Shown here: positions 13,600 through 25,215 of the stretch, piece after piece
Layout of the letters: every line of letters begins with the position of its first letter
Position numbering within the stretch: position 1 is the stretch's first letter
Assembly (NCBI RefSeq): GCF_001640805.2
Contig: NC_066833.1
Span: 12,574,984-12,638,983 of the forward strand
DNA from: Lates calcarifer
Taxonomy: Eukaryota; Chordata; Actinopteri; Centropomidae
Direction: 5' to 3'
DNA: 64,000 nt
The notes under the pieces: model-generated
The model's input: only the letters and a program-made list of their open reading frames with translations
Database searches by the model: none
What the model was told of the DNA's origin: nothing
Program-made: the position numbers and the translations under genes

Positions 13600-15220
13600 C
13601 CGGTTTTACTTCTGCTTTTTGTAGCCTCCCTGTGTTTATCAGTGCACCCACTCCCACACACACTATGTGCTGATGTGCTGGTGTAGAGGATGAACGAGGA
13701 GAGCATGGAAGGAAAATCAGAAAAAGGTGGTTATTCTTCCTTAAGCATGTTTATTGAAAGTTGTGAAGTGCAGCTGTCAAGTGCAATTGTGGTATGTATG
13801 TTACAATATTTTATCCGGTCTTCACGGAAACATGCACAGAACATGAGCATACAACTGATACACAGAATGAAAAAGAAAAAACATCTCCAGAGTTTGTATT
13901 TGTCCTTTTTTTTGTTTGTTTTTTTAAATGTTGAGTTCTCAAGATATTGTTTATCCAGAAGTACTTCACTGTCAAAACTTTAAAAAAAATCAAAAAGGTG
14001 CAATACCCCAGAAAGAGAAAGAGCCAAGTGAAAATTGTTGTTTTACAGTCAAGAGTTAATGATGCAGTAAGGGATATGGACAGCATTTTTGGCTGTGTTG
14101 TCAGTTAAATAACCTAAACTCCTGTCAATCCACCATCCTGGAAATACAGCATTAAAAATAGACAACACAGACTGGGCAAGACTCACACGTCCCTCGCTCA
14201 CCTGCCTCGATCTGTGTGACCTAGATAGCATCTGTTATTTTTCTCCTTCTCCTCACTATTTTACATGGTACTTACACTATACAGAAATATACATCATCTT
14301 CTGCCCATCAAACTTTTAAGAAAAAAAGAAAAAAAAAGAAAAGAAAAATGCAGCTTAGCCCAGTGTCTCAACCCTGTCAAATAAGGTTTAAATTACATGC
14401 CACTGCAGGGTTGAGAAAACAGCGATAATGAGCTTTTGTTGAGGGCAAAAATGAGAAGCTTGAAAGTGAAATACTGAAAATAGAATATCATCATCTCCAT
14501 AAGAAACCATGTTTTGTTCATCCCACCAACCCACAGTTGAAGTCAATGCTGCATCAAAGTGTTGTTCAAAGTACCCTCCCACCCCGTCCCGAACCTCCCC
14601 ACCCCCCGACTCCCCATTCCAGATGGGGACTTTGTCAAGATAATAATTGCTAACATTCTTCATTTGTCACTCTGAGAAGGCTTTTTCTCTTTCTCTCTTT
14701 CAACTTGTAACTTTAGGATCTAGCCTTGAGAGAGAGCGCCACTTTTATTTACATCATTCAGCAAAAAAAAAAAGGTAACAACCAACACAGTCCTCCTGCT
14801 CCTGCTCCTCCATCATCAGTAAAATCAACATCACCTAAAATCCAGACACAGGCACAGTGATTTTCTTTTTAATCTATAGTTAAGTACAATGTCACCACTG
14901 ATAAGCTGTTTTGTTTCTCTTGGTAAGACATTCTAGTTGATATGTCCAAGGGTTATTTGGCAAATGTTCAATGATTCATCCTCCTCTGAAACAACCCCCC
15001 TTCCCCAAACAGCATCTCAAGATTGTCACCCTTTGCTGCGCTGCAGAGCACAGCACCGCCTGTCCCGCTGGCTGCATCCTTCTGAGAGATAAATATGTGC
15101 AAAATCTTGTTTTAACAGCGCAGCCTCCTGCTGAAGAAGGCAAGGTTTGGCTCTGCTGCTGTAGCAGAGCTCAAAAACTGTCAGTCAGTCAGTCTGTCTG
15201 TCTGTCGTGCGCAGACCAGG
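13600..15220 (-). other. tsc22d1: tsc22d1 3' UTR region (convergent with serp2)
   Basis: Downstream of the tsc22d1 stop on the minus strand. Minus-strand AATAAA signals lie at 14744-14749 and 13750-13755. The first gives a 3' UTR of about 0.5 kb and the second about 1.5 kb. Simple A/G-rich runs occur near 14320-14350. No coding feature is seen. The serp2 and tsc22d1 transcripts are tail to tail and may end within 200 bases of each other. Confidence 0.5.
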
Positions 15221-15490
15221 CTACGCTGAGGGGCCAGAGCTGTGCGAGGCAGGCTGGGCGAGGACTGCAGTGCTTGGGGGTCCCGGTGTGGCAGCTGTCT
15301 GAGGGGCAGGCGGGGAGCCAGTCTGAACTTGGGCCTGGAACTGGGCCATCTGTTCCGGGCTGGCCAGTGTCTTCAGCAGGGTGTTCTCCTGCTCCAGCTG
15401 GGAGTTGCGCTCAATCAGCTCCTTGATCTGCTCCTTCAGGACCTCCACCTCCTCACGCACAGCGTACATCAGGTGACTCTTCACCAGGTC
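15221..15490 (-). CDS. tsc22d1: tsc22d1 last coding exon (TSC box and leucine zipper)
   Basis: Encodes the shared C-terminus, 89 residues plus stop, entered at CAG|GACCTGGTG. It opens with [18 protein letters not shown], the conserved TSC box. The leucine zipper follows, with leucines spaced by seven (residues 79, 86, 93 and 100 of the short isoform). The tail is Pro/Ala/Gln/Ser-rich and ends HSSGPSA. TSC22D1 is a dimerising regulator that lacks a classical basic DNA-binding region and acts in growth, apoptosis and TGF-beta-linked responses. The zipper allows homo- and heterodimers with other TSC22 family members. Near identity to the vertebrate TSC22D1 C-terminus makes the assignment secure. 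Confidence 0.97.
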   Translation of the reverse strand, partial: DLVKSHLMYAVREEVEVLKEQIKELIERNSQLEQENTLLKTLASPEQMAQFQAQVQTGSPPAPQTAATPGPPSTAVLAQPASHSSGPSA

Positions 15491-17056
15491 CTGAGACAGA
15501 CAGAGACATGGGTTTGTGACAGGAATCTATCAATAACATCACATCCATGAAAGGTCAGACACCAGCCTGGAGTTTTTCCAACTGCATTCAATCTGTGGCC
15601 TAATTTTTATGCCCTAGACTTTTTATGATGCTGGAAATTAGATGATACAAATTATAAGAAATAATCAAAAACTCCAGCAAAACAAATTCTGAAAAATGTC
15701 TCGTGATCCCATACGTTATACACACCACTTGACCATATATCACCTTCCAAGCACAAAAGCACCAAAATGATATTGAACCCATTTATAGTGAAATCCTTTT
15801 TAAACTGGAAACATTAAAAAAAAAAAAAGTCCTTAAACTACCACCACGCCAGGCGTGCATCTCTGACATTATCCAGTGTGGTTTTAAAAGGATCTCACAT
15901 ATATGATATGGAAATATGTTGCTGAAATGTGTGACAGTACCTAACCAAAAACAGTCTAAAACAGTACATTACCTTAAAAAAGGTGCATTTAAAGTTTGTT
16001 TTCTGTTTAATCCAGACCAAATGAATACTACTAAGAAATAAGGATAATAAAAATATAAACAAAGTGTGTAACTGAAGCAACTGTATCATACAGCAAAGCT
16101 ATTATGTAAATGGTTATCAGAACACTGTAAATACTGGAATATGTTACATGATATCAGTATGTTTTGAAATGCTTCCCAACAGAATGAACAAACATAAATA
16201 ACATGCACAAAATGTTTGTGACCTAAAACTAAACGTGCTTTGTGACTGTGAGTGAAGCTTTATCAAACACATTGTCGCGATAACACAATAAACAGATGAT
16301 GAAGTTGTGAGTGAGTATTCCCATGGTGCCACGTCATTAGCCCTGCCCAGCATTGTAGTGTCAGCCAATCAGAGTCCGAGATATTTATACCCAGGCGTGC
16401 GAGCCTTCCAGTTTGCCTAGCAACAGAGGCGACAGCATCAACAGAGACAGAGTGAAACTGGAAGAGGAGGAAAAAATAAAACGCCGTTTGATTTTTCTGG
16501 GAATAAAGTGCCGAACGCCAAGACTTGGTTTTGATGACACCACAAGTGAGCCAACACATTTACTGGACTGATTTAAAGACAAACAAAACATAAAAAATAT
16601 GTTGTTTCAAGATGGACACAGCGACTGGTTTAAGCTAGCTATTTTGTTATTATTATTATTATCTAGGACGCTAGATTAAACCCAACTTTCACGTTAGCAT
16701 ACATAATATTCTCATCCTGTCACAACTTAAACAATTTATACCAAAGTGACCACCTCAGTACAACACCAAGTGACATTCGTCTTACTCAATAACAACACAA
16801 TAACGCCTCTTTTACTGTGTTGTTGCTAGGGGTATAGATGAATACAAGTATACACTGCCAAATACCTGCATATACACACTATGATAAAAACTACGCAGAT
16901 AAATTAAGACCACGTATCGGAATGTAATGTGCTAATTCATCACAATAACTACACATATCCCTGGATATCTTTCAAAACACCCACTCCGTTGTTTCATGCG
17001 GATTGAAAGTGATTGTATTTTCCACAGTGTAAAGAGAGAAACAAGTTGAAACTCAC
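15491..17056 (-). other. tsc22d1: tsc22d1 intron between shared exons
   Basis: 1566 bases, with donor GTGAGT at the 17056 end and CAG acceptor at 15491-15493. It contains an A-run near 15816-15828, a (TTA)n stretch near 16645-16662, and a promoter-like block on the opposite strand (see 16329-16550). Confidence 0.9.
16329..16550 (+). promoter_or_regulatory. Promoter-like block antisense to tsc22d1
   Basis: In plus-strand order it has CCACGTCA at 16329-16336 (reverse complement is the UPR-element core TGACGTGG), a CCAAT box at 16365-16369, a TATTTATA box at 16382-16389, and an RFX X-box-like GTTTGCCTAGCAAC at 16411-16424 near the expected start site. A donor-like CACAA|GTGAGC lies at about 16546. 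No open frame of note follows. The order and spacing suit a TATA promoter for a non-coding antisense transcript, but this is inference. Confidence 0.35.
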
Positions 17057-17108
17057 CATTGCCTGTTCAATCTTGTTGTCTATGGCCACAACGCTGGCTC
17101 CCGACGAA
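17057..17108 (-). CDS. tsc22d1: tsc22d1 shared 52-nt exon
   Basis: Encodes the end of a split Ser (or Gly) codon and then SSGASVVAIDNKIEQAM, identical in pattern to the vertebrate TSC22D1 segment before the TSC box. Acceptor TTTTGCAG, donor ATG|GTGAGT. The first base completes a codon begun in either alternative first exon, because both end with two bases of a codon. This exon is therefore the splice hub for the short and long isoforms. Confidence 0.97.
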
Positions 17109-17485
17109 CTGCAAAAGAAAAGAGAAATTAATAAAAACCTATAATACAAAAAAAAAAAAAGAAGAATCGCAGCCTACGGAGAAGCAGCCTCTCTCCCTTT
17201 ATAGAAATGTGGGTCGTTACAGGAAGCATCTGGAAATTTCTATAAAATCAACGGCCTGGTTTCACTGTGGGACAACCCCTGATTGTCCCGTCCATACACA
17301 CTACACAGTGGTTACGGCAGCGTAGTCTCTGCGGGTGTAAAGATACTGAGAGCATCCATCGACTGTGCAGTCTCTCCCATCACACATAGCGGTGACATAC
17401 ATTTCTGGTGCATGTGCAGGGGGAGCTGAGCCTTAGATACAGAGGCGGACTGTGTACGGCAGAGCTGTACAACTCGAGCATTTAC

Positions 17486-17616
17486 CTTTTGTCGAGCTTG
17501 ACGTGCGAGCTCTCCGCGCTCAGTAACGACGACAGAAACGATATGGAGAAATTTCGCAGCTGGCAGACGCCTAGATCCATAGCCACGGTGTAGCACGGCG
17601 TATTCATGCTGTTCAT
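17486..17616 (-). CDS. tsc22d1: tsc22d1 first coding exon, short isoform
   Basis: Encodes 43 residues plus two bases, starting MNSMNTPCYTVAMDLGVC and ending with HVKLDK, before donor AAAAG|GTAAAT. It matches the N-terminus of the short TSC22D1 isoform (TSC22D1-2), where the AMDLGVYQLRHFSISFLSSLL block is diagnostic. Spliced to the two shared exons it gives a 150-residue protein; the human form is about 144. The frame is open upstream to 17781, but homology supports the Met at 17616, with 17607 (MNTP) possible. It is driven by its own CpG-rich promoter. Confidence 0.95.
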
Positions 17617-17950
17617 GGTTGTTTTCTCCCCCTCCCTTTTACAGTCCGTTAACGAACAGCCCCGTGTCCCTTGTCGACCTCCACGCGACCAGCTCCGCGA
17701 GACACATCCACACGCGTTGTTCTGTATTCTGGTCCGGTTAAAATAGAGCTTGTGCAGCGACCGCAGCGAGTGCAAACACAACCCAAGGTCAGCTCATCTC
17801 GGCGCTACGCAAAAAAGATCTGCAGCTCGGGACAAGCCCGCATAATTTATGCAGCGACACTCCGAGAGGTCGGCTCCTTGATTGGTGGAGACAGAGGCTG
17901 TTTGAGTAATTTATGCAGGAACGCCCCCACCTGGCGCTCAGCTGACACGT
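17617..17950 (-). promoter_or_regulatory. tsc22d1: tsc22d1 short-isoform promoter and 5' UTR
   Basis: CpG-rich. On the minus strand, reading toward the gene, it has a GC-rich GTGGGGGCG box (about 17922-17930), CTGCATAAATTA at 17907-17918, a CCAAT box at 17881-17885, and the same CTGCATAAATTA again at 17843-17854. The second copy is placed as a TATA-like element, predicting a start near 17815 and a 5' UTR of about 200 bases. The start site is inferred from element spacing. Confidence 0.5.
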
Positions 17951-20104
17951 TTTTTTTTTTTTTACATAAAATATTCCGGGGACGAGAGGAGGTGGATGAA
18001 ACCGGGGAAAACCGGATGGGAAAGGAAGAAGAAAGGGCTGTAGTACTAAAAAACAAGCAAGGGAAGGGCAAGATTTAGGACTGTTAAATTACAGCGACAA
18101 TACACATTAATCAGCTCCTATGTCAGTCGTTAGTGCTGCCTTGGTGCGGTGTTAATACAGGAATAGAGGTTTGTTATCTCCATAACAAGAACGATGAGAG
18201 TGTTTTGTCCTCTCAGGGAAACACTGAGAGGGAATCCCTCTTTTCATAATTTGTTTTTTGAATAGTTTACCAATGATACAATGATACATGGTCACTTATA
18301 TTCATTCTCATAGCGTCAATAAGCAGCTTTGAATGTTTCAGTCACAAATTAGTCACATTAAATGCAGTTTTCTGCTCTTTAAAAACATGATGCAATACTT
18401 TGACACATACCTAAACATGATCATCATGACCCAGGTGATCTACAGTCAGAGGACTTTATCAAGAGGAGGGTTAATAGTAATATTCAGATCTCAAAGCTTT
18501 AGGACGTGTTAATTAAAAGGTTTCAAACGTGCATTAATTGCTATCTTACATATACATATGCTGCCCCCATGTGGCTGTGTAGAGCATTGCAGCTCTGTTA
18601 TCATCATGGAAACCTCACAAAACAAGCCTTGACCATTTATATTATTATGGTGAGTAGCGTGCATTAAGGTCCACACACTATATTAATTACTCTTTTCCCT
18701 ATTATAGATTTGTCAAATTACAGATCTATACAGTGATCAACGTGGATCAATAAAATCAATCTGACTCAAACGACATTACCACATAGTCACACAGACACAC
18801 CTAAACATCTCCCACCTCAGACGTCGTCTAATCAAGACTGCCCCCACCCCCACACACACCTCCCACACACACACACACACAGATGCAGACCTCCCTACAT
18901 TCTCTGAATAGCCACTCTCACACATTCCTTTCACACCCAAAACCCTCAAAATCATGTGTACACTCTTGACATTCCTGCCTCTGATCACATCCACTCTATA
19001 CAGACCTCAGCATGACAGATACAGAAATCCTGCTTTTGTTTTTAAAATCAGTCCACCAGTCTATAAATCTTTGTATCTTTGAAATACTGTTATGCTACCA
19101 AAACAAAATCAGATCAGGTGCAGCATAGAGTGAAGCATGAAGACACAAAGAGGGGTGGGTTACAGGTATGGTAAGGACCACAGAGGACGCTGCAGGTCAT
19201 CCATGATCTCTGCAGATCTTGAGATATACTCCAGCCCTTGACCTACTGAGTACTACTGAAGTGTAGAGCTGAGAATTAACTTCCAATGCTGCATGTAGGA
19301 GTGAGAGAGAGGAGGGTATATCCAAGTCCTAAAACAACAGAGCACACTCTGAGTACCTTCTAAGTGATTTAAAAGTCAGTGTTCACCTTTAAATTGGGGC
19401 TCAGGCTAATTTGGGTATCACAGCTCAGTCATGGCTTATTAAAACACTGGTGCTGTGAAGAGAGACTCAAACACAGCCCACGAGTACTTGTCCTGATGTC
19501 AGCCTCAGCTCACCTCTGATCCCAGTCAAACACTTGAGCGCTTAACAAGAAGCTGAATACCGGTAGCTTAATAAGAGGCTCTAAGCCACACTTATCTCTT
19601 CCGGTCTCTTCACTGACTGGGAGAGGGTTTAGTCAATTATCCAGACCCAAATAGCCAGTACAACTGCAGCTCACATAGAGGCCTGGTAGGAGCTATATTT
19701 GGTCCCACTGGTGGCTAGCCAAGAGGAAAGCTTGATGATGTTCCAAGAAAATGCACTTTGATGAGAAAAACAAGACTTTTATGCTTTAAACAGTAAAATC
19801 CAGAGTTAAAACACCACAACAAAACAAGTAAATCTAACTTATTTTTCTGATGCTGTTTAAGGTGCGTTTAGATTTGTAAAGTTTCTGGATGCAGGTTCTT
19901 GTTTTTCTAGGAGACAAAATGTTGATTTTTATTTTATAACCATTAAAGATTCTACTGTAATACCACAATGTCTAGCTTCTACCAGTGGGCTTTATCCATT
20001 ATGCTGTTCCTGTGATGCTTTGTGGAGATGCTAACATCACAAGAATGCTGCTTTCTTAGACTTGAATTTTTTTTTTTTTTTTTTTTTTACCAAACACTTC
20101 CAGA

Positions 20105-20140
20105 TCAACCCATAACACAGCAGACTGTGTTATGGGTTGA
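20105..20140. repeat. Perfect 16-bp inverted repeat with 4-base loop
   Basis: Arms TCAACCCATAACACAG (20105-20120) and CTGTGTTATGGGTTGA (20125-20140) pair without mismatch around the loop CAGA. It lies 16 bases after a 22-base T run. Function unknown. Confidence 0.9.
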
Positions 20141-23100
20141 ACTGGCCTTGCTGCTTTGCTGTAAGACAACACCAACCCAGTGACCTACTGAGGCAACTTA
20201 AGAGAGAAATGAACCAAACTGTATTAAGCTCAGTGCTCAAGATCTGGTTGATGTTCTACTTTTATCTGACACTGGTAATTAGTACTGATGGCATTTAAAA
20301 TACATATGAGCACATATTTCTTTAAAAAAAAACATGAATGAATTTTCTATAAAAATTTATCATTTAAAAAACATATTTAGTTGTTTTTAAATATGCATGA
20401 ATTAAACATTTTTAAATTAAAACTGCAGAATCATCTTAAATTCACAAATATAAAATTTGCTGCCAGGCTGTTGTACTCAATTGAACTAGATTGTACAGGT
20501 ATAACTCCTCGGTCTCTAATTGAACTCATTTTCAGTGCATTTTCTTTTAGACAATCACTATAAAAAGGTTGCACTTGTGAGTGCTCTAATACAGTAGCCT
20601 TTAAGATCAGTTACAGACCAATAATACTGAAAAAGGAGCAGGATTTATCTTGTAAAGCAACACTACTGTGGGTTTTATGTGTTGCTGTACTGCTGCAAAA
20701 CAGAGGATGGACCAGTGTGATGGTAAACAGCAGAATATGGTGAGCAATGCATGACAACAAAAAGAAAAACACAGATTTAATTATGCACTTTTAATTATGT
20801 ACACAAGAGATATTACTAAGTGGCACATACTTGCACCAGAGATTTATGTCAACTTCTTTGTCTTAACATGTCTATAGTTTACTATACATTAACATACCCA
20901 TCAATTTTACAATAATATTAAATTTAACTGAACTTACAGTGTGATGAGTGCCCAGTAAACCAGTTCATAGTGTCTGTTTTAAAGTATCCCTCAATGCGAA
21001 TGCTGCCCCTGAAGCCATGAATGACTGAACAGAGAGGACAATATAGCCATGCAGCCTTTTGTGCGCAGCTACTGTAGTGATTGGCCCAGGCAGCTAACTC
21101 CCTGGGGGTTCCCTGTCTTTATCTTACCTTTTGAGATGCTGCTCCAGCTCCCAGAACAAAAGCTTCATTGCCATCTCGTCATGGCCTTGCACTCGCACAC
21201 CCCGCACTCTCATGGAGCCGTGCGTCAGCAGGAACATACACACTCCAAAGTAACACAGCGGTGTGTGTCCCCGAGCCTCTTTTGTTTAGTGTTTTCCTTC
21301 TTAAATTTAGGGAACAGATCGACGTCGCCCCCTATAGATGCATTAGCAAGTGCAGCTTAATAAAAGGCAGCCTGCCAGGTTATGATGACCATGTACTTGT
21401 GTGTATGTCATCCATTTGTGTTTGAATGGCTGACTAGTGAGTGAATTACTGACTACAGACAGTAACTGGGCGGGTGGTGACGTGTGATCATGTGATACTG
21501 GGAGTTACATAAACTATCAACAAAGATTAGCATGTGGCCCACTGATTTCCCTGCTCCTACACCACAAGCCCTCTGCCCTCTATAGCCTGAGACACACACA
21601 TGCAATGAAACTTCAAGCCTCAGCTGCTTCAACATCACCTCAGCATCAGCATCACTACTCATCACTCCGCCATACTACAAATCACAGTCTTATGGCTGAC
21701 CAACATACAATTATGTGTTCTCCTTAGCAAAATGAAGTTTGTATGCACATAAATGAGGCCACAGGAATGATGTAGATGCACTGAACGAACCCCGCACTGT
21801 GACATTTGAAAAAGTTAATTTATCTTGATGGTTTAGATGGCAGTTTCTAAATGAATCATGATTTTTTTTGCACACCCTATAGTTTTCAACATGACAGACA
21901 TGAGACCCTGTGCTTCACGGTTTTGTCTTGTCATTTCTCATTGAATGGCAGCCTTAAGGTGGCTTAGGGCCTCAGCAGACAGAAAACACAACATGCACTC
22001 GCAGAGCCTCCCCCGGCTTAGAGACAGCCGGCCAAGAAACAACAGGTAAGGGATGAGCACAATGCAGGGGATTTCACTTGTCCTAACAGACTCAATGTGG
22101 TGGGGTGAATCAGTATCACATGACTTCTGGTTGGGTCATACAGTCCTACAGCAGCCTGCTCACAGTACTCCAGCTCAGCTCAAAAACTTCAATCCTGTGG
22201 TTACTTTACTTTGTATTCTGAAAAGTCATTTTGTTTTTTTTTACCAACTAAAAAAATACTGGAAAACACAAGTTTCAAGGTTCAATATTCCAACACATCT
22301 GCAGAGCCTGAACACATCATCGGTGAATGGATACAGCCATCTCTTGGATTAGGGTTGTGGTGGTAAAATGTTATCGTGAGCAGCTAACATAATTTTATAG
22401 TAACATTAATTTGCATGATGGCCAAAGTTATAAAGTCCAACGCTGAGTGGTTTTCAGGAGAGGCATTATGCCTACTATACAGAAGGCTAACGTCACCCGA
22501 CATGACTGGGGCATGAGCCAACAACAGCACGGTGCTGACATTTCTGATCTGTGCAACATAGGCATGGACTCTATCCTCAGTTACAAGGTTAACAGAATAA
22601 AAGAAGTTCCAGGTCATTTATCTCTTACGGTCAGTGCTGTGAATGTAGAGTTTTGTAACTGTAATTGTTTTGTAATTCTGTTGTAGATGTTGGCAGGTCG
22701 AACAAGTTACAGAAACGTGACAAAAAATTACTTCCTACACACTCGATATTAACTGAATACACCAATTTCTTGCACTTGCCACCCTTAAAAAGGTAAAAAG
22801 ATAAACTATACTACAACACTAGTTCAACAGACATCAAAACAATTTTTGAATTCTGAAGTCCAAAACAGGGGATGCAGTTCCAGCATCATGCTTATATATG
22901 TACAATAAGTAGCTCTGATATTTATTGTGAAAGTAGCATGTGATCATCTACTTCTGACTGTGCTCAACATGATATTTACTGGACGCTTTTCAAACTTAAA
23001 GCCTGTGACAAAAACTGAACTCATAAAAAGTGTCATCTGGCTTTGAAGAACTGCAAAATGTGCACATATTCATGCATGTAACACACAAAGATACACTAAC

Positions 23101-24944
23101 TGAACACGAGTTAGAGTATGCATCCATCTATGTATGTCATATGTCATGTATAAATGTATTTCATCTACCATTACAAACATCTAAAAATCAAGAAATCACA
23201 CATATTAAAGGCAACCTGTTCAGACAGCAGGATAGACATGGTGGTTTATTTCCATGCTTTCTATAGCTCTTTAACTGCATGACTAAAATAACCATGCTCA
23301 ATTTTAAAAGTTTGTTCTATACATAGATTGAATACTGCTTATTAATACGACTGATTGTCCAGATTGATTTCCATTTGATTATGATAAAGGAAGTGCTGTA
23401 TGTACATTGGTTTTGTTTCTAGTTTAATCGCTTTCTTTTTTTTCTTTGGCAAAATATGTCTTACAGGAAGAGGAACTGCACTCTCATCTGCTGCCTTTCT
23501 GGGGAAATGTAAACTCTAAAAGTTAATAAAAGGGGCCTGGCACATCCCAGTGATGAAAAAAAGAGGCCTATTGAATTGTTGAATTGTAAAGGCTTTTGGC
23601 TGAGCTGGAGTTTGATAGTGGAAAACACACACAGACGTTACCAGTAAGCCCTGGCAGTGGTTTTCCATAGTCACACCCTGACTATGGAGAATGACAGAGC
23701 TACTGAGTGAGTCAGTCAGAGAGGCAGGGAGGAATGATGAGTGGCCATTTTGGCCTCCATACGTAAGAGAGAGAGGTGGCTATTGGAGCATTTGGGCTGA
23801 CAGCAGCAAGTCCTTAGTCCTGGCTCTGTACTAACACACACTGCGGGAGAGGCAGAGGGAGAGAAGGAGGGAAAGAGACTCGGCCAGAAACACAAAGCTA
23901 GAATGGCCTAGATCCATTGCCTCAGCATTCATACTGTCTCAAAGAGTAACGGAGAGCAGAGAAAACAAATAAAATGTTTCAAATATGATTTGACAGAAAT
24001 CACAATCAATCTGAATCATTCCTCTTAATTTTGCAAATCATCGGGTCAACATTTCTGTGCTAACAACGTAGACCAAGCTGTAGGCTACATGACAGAAGGA
24101 GCCTCTCCCACTTCACACCACAGCTGAACAATCTGACTTTGTTACAAACCCTCTGCACCATAGATGATTCTGCACAAACATTCACTGACAGACTTTACAA
24201 ATCAGTGTAGTAAATTGGCTTCAAATGCACAAACAGCCATATGATCCACGAACATCCTTATAAACAATTAAATTATGAAATGTTCTGCTTCTGCTGATAA
24301 AGCTGCTCAGCTCAAATTAAATTCCTCCTGCATTGTGTAGTGAGACACTTCAGTCCCTATTGGCAGGAGAGGCAACCTGTTTCAGAATAGATCCCCACTC
24401 ACACCTCATACACAGAGGATCAAAGTTACGTAACTTTGTGTGTGATGTGTGTGAGCAGCAGGTTTGAATAATGTGGAGTGAAACCTGGCATTAAAGGGAT
24501 TAGCAGCCAAAGAACACACAGCACTCAGAATCCAGACAACAAAGGACAGAAATAATGCCAACGCAGGAATAGAGATGAGGAGAGAAAGGGATGAAAGGAG
24601 GAGGTAGAGAGGCATATCTCCTTGTAGAAATGTCAATACAGAATCAAAAACTGGATGCACTGATGTCTTTAAACAGCAGAAACAACAATGCAGTTGCATC
24701 AGTTCAGAGTTAAAATCATATATTATCATGGATTTTACTTCTGCTGTAGTCATGTCTGATTGCACCTGAAGTATGAACTAATGTATTTAAGAATAATATG
24801 TACAATTAAATGGCCCTAACATCTACTTTGTGAGGTTAAGATTTAAACTAAAAGAAATTAAAAATCATCAGTATTGAATTTCTGAGGTCCAATGAAACTG
24901 AACAAGTAAAAATTTGCCTGTTGTTGCCTTTATCAAATCTCTTT

Positions 24945-25215
24945 TTTCTTCAAATTTGGCACAAATATTCACTCCAACTCATGGAGGTCATTATGACAAA
25001 AAACACCTCAAATGTCAAATAAAATAAAATTATGACTTTTTTAAAATCCAAAAGGTCAAAAGTCAACGTCGCTGAGGCGTCAGAATGTTCCGTATTTCTC
25101 TGGCTATTGTTCAGCACCATATCTAAGTAACAGAAAGAGAGATTTTGACCATATTTCCTCCAACACCTGGGTAGGCGGAGGCATGTAACTGCAAGGCAGT
25201 AATTTTAGTTCTAGT
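24945..25215 (+). repeat. Dispersed teleost repeat
   Basis: Contains in order CAAATTTGGCACAAATATTC, CAAAAGGTCAAAAGTCAACG, TTGTTCAGCACCATATCT, AGAGATTTTGACCATATTTC and ATGTAACTGCAAGGCAGTAA. I recall this phrase order from a frequent fish interspersed element, so I call it a repeat; the family name would need a library search. Confidence 0.55.

Noticed and set aside
15242..15550. Plus-strand frames over the last tsc22d1 exon
   Set aside because: Antisense shadows of the conserved TSC box and zipper exon.
24406..24765. Minus-strand open frame of 119 codons with hydrophobic stretch
   Set aside because: No family resemblance, no splice or promoter context; it lies in the tsc22d1 intron in A/T-rich DNA.
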